DNA from: Bacillota bacterium
GTDB taxonomy: Bacteria; Bacillota; Clostridia; Lachnospirales; Lachnospiraceae
NCBI GenBank assembly: GCA_023411555.1
Contig: JAEYOQ010000040.1
Span: forward strand, 1-42,709
DNA: 42,709 nucleotides
Direction of reading: 5' to 3'
Part shown: positions 7,463-16,605 of the stretch, one piece after another
How the letters are laid out: the number at the start of each line of letters is the position of its first letter
Numbering within the stretch: the first letter of the stretch is position 1
Made by a program: the position numbers and the translations under genes
Notes under the pieces: model-generated
What the model saw: only the letters and a program-made list of their open reading frames with translations
What the model was told of the DNA's origin: nothing
Databases searched by the model: none

Positions 7463-8524
7463 CTACAAAAAATATCTACTCTTTATATACATTAACCTCG
7501 CTTTGTTTCCAGGAATAACACTTAAAGGTGTTTTTTCTCTAAATTGTTTATCTGACCAAGCTTCAAATGCTATATTTAGACTTCTCCATTTGACATGATC
7601 TAGAAATTGACCTAAACAATACTCGAGACCATCTCTAACACTCAAAAAGTCAATTTTTCCGGCTATTTTAATGATCTTATTACTATTAAAGCTTCTATTA
7701 AGCAATCTGTCATATGAAATCTGAGACGGGTACGGCCACACTTTATGCAAATCATTGGAGTTTTCTGGTTGTACTATCTTCATTACTATGCCAGTTTTTT
7801 CTTTTACAATATCCTTATAGATATCCAATACATTTTGCCACGTTATCTGTTCATCGGTAACTACATGGAAAGCTTCGCCCAACGCTTCCTTTTTACCTAT
7901 CAATTGTATGACCGCTTTAACCACATCTGATCCATAGGTTAATGATGTATTCTTTTCAGAAATATCCTTTGGAAAAATTACCGTTCTTCCCTGTAATGCA
8001 CGAAAAAGCCAATTTTCCTTTTCGTATACGCCTAATTGGAGTCTTTCCGTATTATATGTAATGTAAGGTCTGATAATGGTCCAATTTGTAGCTTTACTAG
8101 AAAAAAGCAAATTTTCCTCTCTTGCCTTAGCTAAAGCATATTCTTCTGTATGCAAATAACATTGATCTTTACAGAAATCTAATAATCTGGGCGAATCCTC
8201 AGTAAGTGGGCTTAATGAATCTGCATAGACTCTACTTGAGCTAAAGAAAAAATACTGTTTTGTACTCTTCAAAAGCAAAGGGAGCTTTCCCTTTAGTTCT
8301 TCTAACCCATATACCATAAAATCGAAAATAGCATCATACTCTATATTAAGTAAACCATCCAAAAATGAATCATTGTGTACATTTCCTTGAATCCATTTTA
8401 TATTACCGCTAGATTTTCTTTCCTTTCTTGAAGTTGCATATATCTCAGCACCTTCTATCTGGGAAAGCTGCTCAATTAGTGGAGTTCCTATTGCACCCGT
8501 TCCACCGATAACTAACACTTTCAT
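7463..8524 (-). CDS. NAD-dependent epimerase/dehydratase family protein
   Basis: Extended SDR enzyme of 353 residues that probably acts on a nucleotide sugar or another carbonyl substrate. The Rossmann glycine motif is G-G-T-G-A-I-G at about 8-14. S-S-S-R-V-Y is followed by Y-A-L-A-K, the catalytic Tyr/Lys pair. I-I-R-P-Y-I follows in the usual extended-SDR position. It has the relaxed nucleotide-binding segment of isoflavone-reductase-like or sugar-epimerase relatives, so the exact reaction cannot be given. It is the last gene of the EPS operon, 15 bases after the ThDP enzyme. With that enzyme and the preceding pyruvyl-transferase-type gene it forms one of two similar gene sets in the cluster. 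Confidence 0.8.
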   Translation of the reverse strand: MKVLVIGGTGAIGTPLIEQLSQIEGAEIYATSRKERKSSGNIKWIQGNVHNDSFLDGLLNIEYDAIFDFMVYGLEELKGKLPLLLKSTKQYFFFSSSRVYADSLSPLTEDSPRLLDFCKDQCYLHTEEYALAKAREENLLFSSKATNWTIIRPYITYNTERLQLGVYEKENWLFRALQGRTVIFPKDISEKNTSLTYGSDVVKAVIQLIGKKEALGEAFHVVTDEQITWQNVLDIYKDIVKEKTGIVMKIVQPENSNDLHKVWPYPSQISYDRLLNRSFNSNKIIKIAGKIDFLSVRDGLEYCLGQFLDHVKWRSLNIAFEAWSDKQFREKTPLSVIPGNKARLMYIKSRYFL

Positions 8525-8539
8525 AAACAGTTCCCCTTG

Positions 8540-10297
8540 TCATATCGTTCTCTTTAAAGCTTTCTTTAAATTTTTCTTTAGGGAGTCATAGGTGGTCTCG
8601 CCTATAAGTTTTTTGACAGTTGATTTAACACCTTTCAAATTATCTCCAACAAGGTTTTCAACAGACTCAATGGCATTTTCCTCATCCTCGACCGTTACAA
8701 ATGTCTCAAATACAATTGCTTTGTCGTACATGCGATTACTTACAAAATACTCGATTTGTTGGGTAAACTCATCTTTATTAGATGCAGAAATATACTTGCA
8801 TCCAAAACTTTCGACCATGTTTTTTACAACCTGATTTCCCTGCCCATAATGACCGCCTGCAGCAATATATTGAGTTTCATCAACCTTTAACCCCTCTGCT
8901 ATTTTGTGTCCTAAAGTAAATCTACCTCGCATCTCTAATCCAATATTATTGTTCACTACTAATAGTCGAATATTCGTCGGAAAATGTCTGTTACCAAAAA
9001 CACTAATATCATAGAAAAATGCCAAGTCGCCTAAAACACAGAAATAAATTTTGGATGGGTTTGATAATGCTGCCCCTACAACTGTAGAGATGCTTCCATC
9101 TATTCCAAATCCACCTGTATTTGAAAACGCAGTCACGGTTTTGCTTGTATCAAAATAATTCCATGTTCTTAAGCTATTTCTTATGCCCAAATGTAAAACT
9201 GCATGATCAGGTAATTTTCTTGCCGTCACGCTCGCCATCCACAGATTTGAAAAAGGAATTTCTGGAATGTTTTCGTACACAGCACGATACTCCTCCATAC
9301 ACTCACGATAGAAACCAATTTGCTCGGTATTTTCAGTAATATATGATCTAAAAAAGTCCACTTCTTCAAATTCGAATACATATTTTAGTTTTCTAAAAGT
9401 ATCCTTCAATTCTCCATCAGGATTTACTCGCCACACTTGCTTGGTATTTATATTAAAATCCGAGGAAGAAACCTCACCAATATGAATGAGAATATCTACA
9501 TTCTGAAAACAAGCTCTCCAATGTGCTTGATTTGACAGCAAACTTGCAAATACTCTATACTTTCCATAATAATTACTGGTATGATCGCACAATACAACCG
9601 CATCATGTGAAGAACAGAATCGATCGACTGCCTCTAACAATTCCTCAGTCCATAGATGATGATTACCAACCATGATGGCAATTCTTTTATCTTTATCAAT
9701 CACAGGAAGTGTGTCACCATACACATACCTTTTTATGCATCTTACCGGCGGTATCTCATTTACAGAATTTCTACTGTAAATTGTCTCTAGGTTAATATGA
9801 GCTGGACCACCACCACGATGGAACAATTCTAGTATTGCCTTATTTGCAGCAATAATACACTGCCATTCGCTGATTTCATCGTGGACAATCGGCATTTGCA
9901 CGCTAATATTAGCAACATCCTTAGGAAGGACTGTTCTATCAGTGACTTGATCGATATTGTGTCCGATAAATGCACTCCTCCTCGATGATGTGATTACTAA
10001 TATGGGTAATTTTCTATAGTATGCTTCTGTTAACCCAGGCATATAGTTTCTTGATGCAGTTGCCCCAGTACAGGTGAGGACAACAGCCTCACCACTTTCA
10101 GCAGCCATTCCACAGGCAATATATGCTCCAACTCGTTCTTCAGGAGCCGAATAAAGTTCAAAAAATGAATCTCCTTGTAAGCTGGCTACAAAGCTAGCAT
10201 TCGTAGTTCCAGGACTAGCAACTATTTTACGAATATTATTATCTTTTAATAATTTAATGATAATTTGAGCATTTCTTTCATCCGTATATAACCCCAT
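8540..10297 (-). CDS. MenD-like thiamine diphosphate enzyme, copy 1
   Basis: ThDP-dependent enzyme of 585 residues with the MenD/acetolactate-synthase fold. The PYR domain holds the conserved Glu54 (A-P-E-E-R). The PP domain carries the ThDP/metal motif G-D-L-A-F-F-Y-D (423-430) followed by V-V-N-N (447-450). A-S-P-G-T-T-N at the N-terminus matches the MenD S-P-G-S-R region. Such enzymes join or decarboxylate 2-oxoacids; the acceptor here is unknown, and no other menaquinone genes are present. The C-terminus (about 556-585) is a basic amphipathic tail, K-S-T-V-K-K-L-I-G, shared with copy 2. I chose the ATG at 10297, preceded by GTGAGG, because the longer frame (10354) overlaps the upstream gene. 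Confidence 0.85.
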   Translation of the reverse strand: MGLYTDERNAQIIIKLLKDNNIRKIVASPGTTNASFVASLQGDSFFELYSAPEERVGAYIACGMAAESGEAVVLTCTGATASRNYMPGLTEAYYRKLPILVITSSRRSAFIGHNIDQVTDRTVLPKDVANISVQMPIVHDEISEWQCIIAANKAILELFHRGGGPAHINLETIYSRNSVNEIPPVRCIKRYVYGDTLPVIDKDKRIAIMVGNHHLWTEELLEAVDRFCSSHDAVVLCDHTSNYYGKYRVFASLLSNQAHWRACFQNVDILIHIGEVSSSDFNINTKQVWRVNPDGELKDTFRKLKYVFEFEEVDFFRSYITENTEQIGFYRECMEEYRAVYENIPEIPFSNLWMASVTARKLPDHAVLHLGIRNSLRTWNYFDTSKTVTAFSNTGGFGIDGSISTVVGAALSNPSKIYFCVLGDLAFFYDISVFGNRHFPTNIRLLVVNNNIGLEMRGRFTLGHKIAEGLKVDETQYIAAGGHYGQGNQVVKNMVESFGCKYISASNKDEFTQQIEYFVSNRMYDKAIVFETFVTVEDEENAIESVENLVGDNLKGVKSTVKKLIGETTYDSLKKNLKKALKRTI

Positions 10298-10319
10298 AAT
10301 ATTCCTCACTTTAATAACA

Positions 10320-11489
10320 CTATTTTTTTCGAAGTAATTCAAGTGTGCTTGCAAAATCCTTTACAAACTCAGACTGAAGTGCCTGCAGCTTATTCCTGCC
10401 GGGAATTTCGTTCTTAGCAAGTTGTTCCCTATTGTCTATATATTCCAAGGTTGCAACCAGCGCTTCCTGTGTACTCAGTTTAAGACCATTTACAACATAA
10501 GAATATTTCAAATCCTCATACACACCCTCAAATTTTCGAGAATATGAAAACGGAATAACCGGTACCCCAGCGGAATACGCTGCAATAGAAGCGTGCATAC
10601 GAGCAGCAACCAGAATATCCAAATTAACAATATAGTTTTTAATATCCAAAGCAGTTCTAAAGTTATTTGGAAATTTGCATTTAGGAAATTCCTTCATTAG
10701 TTCTCTAATTGCCCTACTGTCATTTTCAAAAAATTCCTCGCCCTCTCGGTTATCACATAGTACATGAGGCACCAGAGCAATCGTAAAATTGGGATTCTGT
10801 GATAATTGATTGATAAGTTCTCTACAGTAATTGCAGTAATTAGTCTTCAAACCGAATCTATTTTCCTTTTCGCAATCATCCCATAAAAGACCTGATATAT
10901 TAATCCCAATATTTATTGTTTCCTCAACTTTATCCTCCTTTTTATATGGCAATGAAAAAGCTAAGTCTAATGTATTAACGACATCCTTCATAATTCCTAA
11001 GGACTTCAAATAATCATACGACAAAGTATCTCTTGTATAAATTCGATCTGCTTTTTTGATAACATACTTTGCCCATAGAACTGCCCATTGTGTATTAAAA
11101 GGTCCATATGTCTGGGGCATAAGAATCAGGGGAGTTTTAGAATTTACTATAAATGTTTTTACTAATGTTGTTGTTGCGAACCAGTTCTTCCCGTAGATAT
11201 CAGTAAAACTATCGCCATGAGTGATATCAATGACAGCTGTGCAATCCTTTAGCTCTTTTTTTAAGCGCTTCCAAAATTCAATACGCTTTACACGCATACG
11301 AATGTTGGTAAACTTGACATCAGAATAGATCTTAGGAAAATCGCCCATAGAGTCATGGATATTGATCACAACTACCTCGAGTGGCTGAAAAGATTTCAAG
11401 CTGTTTAATACTGACATAATTGAATAGCTAAGTGCTTCACATCCTTTATTGGATGATTCGAGCTCAAATCCTAGTAACATGATTCTCAT
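10320..11489 (-). CDS. Polysaccharide pyruvyl transferase family protein, copy 1
   Basis: A 389-residue PS_pyruv_trans family (PF04230-like) protein. Well-studied members such as CsaB and WcaK add pyruvate ketals to glycans, using phosphoenolpyruvate. Supporting motifs are P-Q-T-Y-G-P-F, A-D-R-I-Y-T-R-D-T-L-S near 155, D-L-A-F-S-L-P, and the C-terminal A-A-R-M-H-A-S-I-A-A-Y-S-A-G-V-P. The family fold resembles GT-B glycosyltransferases, so a sugar-transferase role cannot be excluded. It has an AAGGAGG site. It is separated from wzx by 28 bases and from the ThDP enzyme by 22 bases. Confidence 0.85.
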   Translation of the reverse strand: MRIMLLGFELESSNKGCEALSYSIMSVLNSLKSFQPLEVVVINIHDSMGDFPKIYSDVKFTNIRMRVKRIEFWKRLKKELKDCTAVIDITHGDSFTDIYGKNWFATTTLVKTFIVNSKTPLILMPQTYGPFNTQWAVLWAKYVIKKADRIYTRDTLSYDYLKSLGIMKDVVNTLDLAFSLPYKKEDKVEETINIGINISGLLWDDCEKENRFGLKTNYCNYCRELINQLSQNPNFTIALVPHVLCDNREGEEFFENDSRAIRELMKEFPKCKFPNNFRTALDIKNYIVNLDILVAARMHASIAAYSAGVPVIPFSYSRKFEGVYEDLKYSYVVNGLKLSTQEALVATLEYIDNREQLAKNEIPGRNKLQALQSEFVKDFASTLELLRKK

Positions 11490-11517
11490 TATTTATCTAT
11501 CCTCCTTGCATAGCGCG

Positions 11518-12945
11518 TTACTTATTAGTTGTTTTCAAAAGAAGCAGAAGCCTGTCTTTATTGATAACCAGTACAATCAGAGAATAAGCAATTGCGATAA
11601 TCCACCTCAGGAGCCATAAATCCATCAAACAATAGAACACAACGGTAGCCACAATCACATGGAGCATAGACGGAATCATAATAGAAATCGGATATAGCTC
11701 TTTATTTATTTTTTTTACGTATCTCGCATGTAAAATTAAGGCCAATGAATATGATATCAATGTGGTATATGACGCAGCAATATATCCAAATTTCGGAATC
11801 AGCAAGAAGTTGAGCAAAACATTTGTCATTGCGGCAATAATAGTATTAATTGTTATATACTGTGTTTTCTTATGAAAGTGTTCAACATTCACATATAAAG
11901 TATATAAAAAAATCATGTAATTAGCCAAGACTACTGGGGGTATAATCACTATTCCTTGCCAATAAGTTTTAGAAGCCAATATCTTCACAATTTCAGGTCC
12001 TATCAAAATGAGCCCTACCATAATGTATGTCATAAGATGAACATAATCTAAAGACAATCTATTTATATCTTGTATCTCGTTTTTCTTATATTTATTTGTA
12101 AACCAAGGAACCCATACCCCTTCAAGTGATGTGGTTATAACGGTGGCAATCATACTAAAATTATAAATCAAACTATAAATGCCGGTTTGAGATGCATCAG
12201 CCAGCAAAGTAATCATTGTTCTATCTGATTGAGACAATATATTCAATGCGATTCCATGCAAAACAAGCGGCATAGAAATTTTTAAACCATAATCCAAATA
12301 TTCTTTATTATGAAAACTACAACTTCTTTTATAAACAAGAATAAGAATTAATATGCAAAAAAGGATGTTTATAAGTGCTGTCGGCACAATTCTTCCTAGA
12401 TATAGATCAGTCTTGAGAACAAAGAGAATAACAATGATTGAAATGATTGCTGATAGAAGGTTAGGCAGAATCATAAAGGCGGTACGGAGCCTATACCTAT
12501 ATTGCATCATCAAGTACATCGAATAATTTTGCATCAATGCGACCGATATTCCTTGTAACAAACACAAAAAAATAAGTGTAGTACTCAGATTAACATTTAT
12601 AAAATTTACGACTAATAAAACCATAAAGCTTAGAATAATCCCGCTTTCCATCGTAAAAGTGGTAGTCACAGCCATAAAATCATCGATTTTTTCTCTATAG
12701 TCAATAAATGCAGCACGTATACCCATGTGCATCGCGAATCCAATGATCATAGATAGAATTGAAATCCAAGAATTATAGGTTGTAATGATTCCATAATCTG
12801 TTGTAGACAAAATTCTTGTAAATATAGGAACTGTAATAAAAGCCATTCCCTTATTGAAAACATTCCCAACAAGATAATATGTACTAATCCTTTTATAATT
12901 GATCTTTTGTTGAACCATTGTGAGATTATCCACCCCCATTGTCAT
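11518..12945 (-). CDS. wzx: Wzx-type polysaccharide flippase
   Basis: Integral membrane protein of 475 residues with about 14 predicted hydrophobic helices. It belongs to the polysaccharide biosynthesis/MOP superfamily that moves lipid-linked repeat units across the membrane. The N-terminal stretch Y-Y-L-V-G-N-V-F-N-K-G...P-I-F-T-R-I-L is typical. The start ATG overlaps the wzy stop in the ATGA arrangement (4 bases). An internal ATG 9 codons in, preceded by GGGGGTGG, is an alternative start. It pairs with the adjacent polymerase, as in a Wzx/Wzy-dependent pathway. Confidence 0.9.
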   Translation of the reverse strand: MTMGVDNLTMVQQKINYKRISTYYLVGNVFNKGMAFITVPIFTRILSTTDYGIITTYNSWISILSMIIGFAMHMGIRAAFIDYREKIDDFMAVTTTFTMESGIILSFMVLLVVNFINVNLSTTLIFLCLLQGISVALMQNYSMYLMMQYRYRLRTAFMILPNLLSAIISIIVILFVLKTDLYLGRIVPTALINILFCILILILVYKRSCSFHNKEYLDYGLKISMPLVLHGIALNILSQSDRTMITLLADASQTGIYSLIYNFSMIATVITTSLEGVWVPWFTNKYKKNEIQDINRLSLDYVHLMTYIMVGLILIGPEIVKILASKTYWQGIVIIPPVVLANYMIFLYTLYVNVEHFHKKTQYITINTIIAAMTNVLLNFLLIPKFGYIAASYTTLISYSLALILHARYVKKINKELYPISIMIPSMLHVIVATVVFYCLMDLWLLRWIIAIAYSLIVLVINKDRLLLLLKTTNK

Positions 12946-14261
12946 AACACTTGTTCACATTCATACTTCCCATGGATATTATAGGATATAAACACGCACG
13001 ATATTATCATATAAATTCTAATTGTATCTGTTTGGTTCACCGTAAACAATGCAACAAAATATAAAGCAAACAAAACAAAACAAGCCTTATTAAATCCGAT
13101 TTTTCCTTCCCACGAAGCCTTTCTATTCATTGTTTTATAACTGATAAATAATTGCTGAATATTCCGTAGTTCTTCCATTATCATACCTAACAGACCATAT
13201 CTATACAAAATGAGTAATGGCTGTACTTCTATTGATGTTTTTTCTATTTTATTTCCTAATGAATTGTATACATACGTATTAGTTAACGTTGCTCCAGGTC
13301 CATGCCCTAATAAATAATATCCTTTCATTTTCTCAAATACTATTTTCCATAAAATAAATCTATCTGCGACCCCCTTAGAATTCCACTGATAACCCATAGC
13401 AGCCAACTTAGTTGCATAGCTATCACTAAACACGGCTAATACTAAAACCATACTACTATTGATTATCTGTCCTATAGAAGGGACTGCAAAAGAAATAAAC
13501 ATAACGCCTAAAATTGTAAATACAATTACTTCTATCATTCTTCTTAAAAAAAGTCTGTAACCACAGAGCCACAATAATACAACTTGGCTCAAAATTATCA
13601 ATATTATAGAAGACCTGGAGAAAGTACAAATTGCTGACAAGAAAACTATTATATAAGTAACTATTAGCAATTTTTTCCGTTTTGTATCTGGCAACGTTAA
13701 TCTATAAAAAATTACAACTTCAATAAACATACAATATAAACTGTAGGTAATGGGGTGCGCAGCAAAACTATAAATTCTTCTATAGCCCAATCGAGCCCCA
13801 GCATCAAAAATATAATTATCTGAATTTAAAAAACTAAACACATTTACTGTAGTAATTTCTTCGAATAGACCTAGTATAGCCACCATTAATGCTATAACCA
13901 CAAGTGAATCAATAATTTTAATAAATTGCTCTTTAGTCTTTATCTCCCTGATAAAGAACGGAACTATGCCCATCCATGGAACAACAAATGTAATGATTCC
14001 GTATGTATTTCCATAAATCACAGAAAATAAACCAAATACTGCTGCCCATAGATATGTAATCCCCATTAAACCATTAAACTTCATATCTAGTATTATTGGA
14101 TAATGGAAACGATTAAAAAACAGTAGAAGTGCAAATACCATACACATCATAAATAGCTGTCCAATTATTCCATACAAGCGAAAATAGGATGGCATTATGG
14201 GATATAGCAATGTAAAAAAAAGCAATATATTAAATTTAATATTACGCCCTTTTATCTTCAT
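12942..14261 (-). CDS. wzy: Wzy-type O-antigen/EPS polymerase
   Basis: Polytopic protein of 439 residues with about 10-12 hydrophobic helices and a large outside loop near residues 270-345. The loop includes G-H-G-P-G-A-T, which fits the O-antigen ligase/polymerase family (Wzy_C-like). The pattern F-S-R-S-S-I-I-L before a hydrophobic helix is also common in these proteins. It would polymerise flipped repeat units outside the membrane. TTAGGAG precedes the start, and the stop overlaps the wzx start. It is one of the AT-richest genes in the window. Confidence 0.87.
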   Translation of the reverse strand: MKIKGRNIKFNILLFFTLLYPIMPSYFRLYGIIGQLFMMCMVFALLLFFNRFHYPIILDMKFNGLMGITYLWAAVFGLFSVIYGNTYGIITFVVPWMGIVPFFIREIKTKEQFIKIIDSLVVIALMVAILGLFEEITTVNVFSFLNSDNYIFDAGARLGYRRIYSFAAHPITYSLYCMFIEVVIFYRLTLPDTKRKKLLIVTYIIVFLSAICTFSRSSIILIILSQVVLLWLCGYRLFLRRMIEVIVFTILGVMFISFAVPSIGQIINSSMVLVLAVFSDSYATKLAAMGYQWNSKGVADRFILWKIVFEKMKGYYLLGHGPGATLTNTYVYNSLGNKIEKTSIEVQPLLILYRYGLLGMIMEELRNIQQLFISYKTMNRKASWEGKIGFNKACFVLFALYFVALFTVNQTDTIRIYMIISCVFISYNIHGKYECEQVL

Positions 14262-14369
14262 TAGTTACTCCTAATTTATACATCATTTAAATAGGTACTG
14301 CTATTACATTTTTATTACATATAAGATTTGGAGGAAAAACCAATAAATCCTTTATCTATGATAATATTA

Positions 14370-15446
14370 TCACTTATCTTTTTGCTTCCACTCTTGTATC
14401 CATTCCAAATACTTATACCCATTCTCTTGAGAGGGTTCAAGCATCATTCCCTCACACCATTCATTCCAAGCATTTATAATCATTAAATCTGAATTTTTAT
14501 AGTAATTCATGTAACGTATAAATATTTCTTTGGAAACGGATGTTATAATATATCCACGATGTCCATGTCTGGGTGTATTATCCCACTCAAAGAAAAGTCC
14601 CGGTATAATATCTTTGTCTTCTTCCTTTCTCTCCATAATAGCACTAAGAAGATCATCTCCACTGTATTTCTTTATAATCTTAATTATTCCCTTTTGGTTC
14701 AAACGGTTTATCAACTTTTCCATAAAAATTTGAATACTAGAGTTTCTATGATTATATAAAGATCTACCCACTAGAGGTTGAGTTAAATAAAGCTTCTGAG
14801 TAACACTATTCTTTTGTGTAGCAAATTGCTGATACTGCTTGCTCAATACTGAGAAGCACTCTTCAATTAAATATAGGCCGTCAAAGCCTTCCTCCCTACA
14901 CCAGTGATCGAACCATTCAAACATCTCATTTTTTTCTTTGAAATTGATGTCGTATATGATCAAGACAGGTTTATTATCTATTTTTTTATAACGATTATCC
15001 TTAAAAAAGGGAAGTAAATAGTTAAAGTGCTTTTCCCACTCTTCAACGCCACCATATGTCTGTTCCATCAGAATCTCTTTTGATCCGTTCCAGGACCTAC
15101 ACCACGAATGATTTGCCCAGTTAAAGAAAAAGGATTGATCGATATCTTTCCACTTCAGCAAGTTTTCCGCTGGTTTCTCAAGAAGTAATTTTCCATTAAA
15201 GTAATAATGGTAGTAAATAAAACCATCTATTCCATACTCATGCATTTGCTTGGTTTGCCATTCTACCGTTTCCTTATTCAACAGATCATAGTAATTGTCA
15301 TCTATCGGATGTTTGGGTTGAACATGCCCCCTGTATAACGGTTTAGCTCTTTTTACATTCACCCATTCTGTAAATCCCTTTCCCCACCAGTTATTATTTT
15401 CCTCTGTCTCGTGAAACTGAGGTAAATACAATGCATATATCTCCAT
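14370..15446 (-). CDS. WbsX-type glycan protein (GH99-like)
   Basis: A 358-residue protein of the WbsX/Glyco_tran_WbsX type, related to GH99 and often found in O-antigen and EPS clusters. Diagnostic segments are A-L-Y-L-P-Q-F-H near the start, W-W-G-K-G-F-T-E-W, Y-G-I-D-G-F-I-Y-Y-H-Y-Y, and near the end I-N-A-W-N-E-W-C-E-G. Whether family members transfer or cleave sugars in these clusters is not settled. I chose the ATG at 15446 (MEIYALYLPQFH), preceded by GAGG; the longer reading begins with TTG three codons earlier. It follows the UDP-GlcNAc 2-epimerase gene. Confidence 0.85.
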   Translation of the reverse strand: MEIYALYLPQFHETEENNNWWGKGFTEWVNVKRAKPLYRGHVQPKHPIDDNYYDLLNKETVEWQTKQMHEYGIDGFIYYHYYFNGKLLLEKPAENLLKWKDIDQSFFFNWANHSWCRSWNGSKEILMEQTYGGVEEWEKHFNYLLPFFKDNRYKKIDNKPVLIIYDINFKEKNEMFEWFDHWCREEGFDGLYLIEECFSVLSKQYQQFATQKNSVTQKLYLTQPLVGRSLYNHRNSSIQIFMEKLINRLNQKGIIKIIKKYSGDDLLSAIMERKEEDKDIIPGLFFEWDNTPRHGHRGYIITSVSKEIFIRYMNYYKNSDLMIINAWNEWCEGMMLEPSQENGYKYLEWIQEWKQKDK

Positions 15447-15469
15447 GACTTCCAACCTCTATTCGTCAA

Positions 15470-16564
15470 TCAGCAATTTTCTATAATATCAGCGATCCTC
15501 TCACATGCATGTCCATCACCATATGGATTGTTTGCCTTTGCCATCGTCTCGTATGCGTCAGTATTTTCAAGAAGTTCCTTAAAATTCTGGTAAATCACCT
15601 CTTCATCTGTACCAACAAGTTTTAAGGTCCCCGCTACAATCCCTTCAGGTCTTTCTGTTGTATCACGCATGACAAGAACTGGCTTGCCAAGAGAAGGTGC
15701 TTCCTCCTGAATCCCTCCAGAATCTGTCAGTACAAGATAACTTCTAACCATTAAATTATGGCAGTCAATGACCTCCATTGGCTCGCAGATATGAATTCGA
15801 TTAAAACCACCAAGTTCTTCTTCTGCTGCCCGCCTAACAACTGGATTCATGTGTATAGGGTAAAGTGCCTTGACATCAGGATGCTCTTCCATAACACGGC
15901 GAATTGCCCGAAACATATTGTGCATCGGAGCTCCTAGATTTTCTCTTCTGTGTGCGGTTATGAAAATCAATCTGCTACCCTTTGCCCAGTCAAGCTCAGG
16001 ATGGGTATAATCCTCCCTTACAGTGGTCCTTAATGCATCGATTACCGTATTTCCTGTGACCCAAATTTTAGATTCATCTTTGCCCTCCTTTATGAGATTC
16101 TCCTTTGATCTGATCGTGGGTACAAAATTATATTGAGAGATGATCGAAACCGCCTGTCTGTTAAACTCTTCAGGATACGGGCTGAAAATATTGTATGTAC
16201 GAAGCCCAGCTTCCACATGGCCAACAGGAATTTGCAGATAAAAACAAGCCAATGCGGTCACAAAAGTTGTGGAGGTATCTCCATGAACTAAAACCACATC
16301 CGGTTTTACTTCCTCCAGTACCTCCTTAATCCTGTTTAGGACATTCGTCGTAATATCAAAAAGCGTTTGCTTATCTTTCATTATCGAGAGATCATATTCA
16401 GGAACAACATTAAATGTTTGCAATACTTGATCTAGCATTTGCCTATGTTGCCCAGTGACACAAACTATGGTTTCAATACATTTTCTCAATTTCAATTCAT
16501 TAACTAATGGGCACATCTTAATTGCTTCCGGTCTTGTACCAAACACAAGCATTACTTTTTTCAT
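15470..16564 (-). CDS. wecB: Non-hydrolysing UDP-GlcNAc 2-epimerase
   Basis: Cytoplasmic enzyme of 364 residues that interconverts UDP-GlcNAc and UDP-ManNAc. Signature segments are F-G-T-R-P-E-A-I-K-M at 8-17, H-G-D-T-S-T-T, G-H-V-E-A-G-L-R-T, A-H-R-R-E-N, D-S-G-G-I-Q-E-E-A-P and T-E-R-P-E. The length is standard. A GTGAGG site precedes the ATG. No UDP-ManNAc dehydrogenase (wecC-type) accompanies it in the window, so ManNAc is probably incorporated directly or passed to another enzyme of the cluster. Confidence 0.95.
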   Translation of the reverse strand: MKKVMLVFGTRPEAIKMCPLVNELKLRKCIETIVCVTGQHRQMLDQVLQTFNVVPEYDLSIMKDKQTLFDITTNVLNRIKEVLEEVKPDVVLVHGDTSTTFVTALACFYLQIPVGHVEAGLRTYNIFSPYPEEFNRQAVSIISQYNFVPTIRSKENLIKEGKDESKIWVTGNTVIDALRTTVREDYTHPELDWAKGSRLIFITAHRRENLGAPMHNMFRAIRRVMEEHPDVKALYPIHMNPVVRRAAEEELGGFNRIHICEPMEVIDCHNLMVRSYLVLTDSGGIQEEAPSLGKPVLVMRDTTERPEGIVAGTLKLVGTDEEVIYQNFKELLENTDAYETMAKANNPYGDGHACERIADIIENC

Positions 16565-16605
16565 CGTTTTTTCCTCACTTATTGAGAGATATTATCTGCT
16601 GACCG

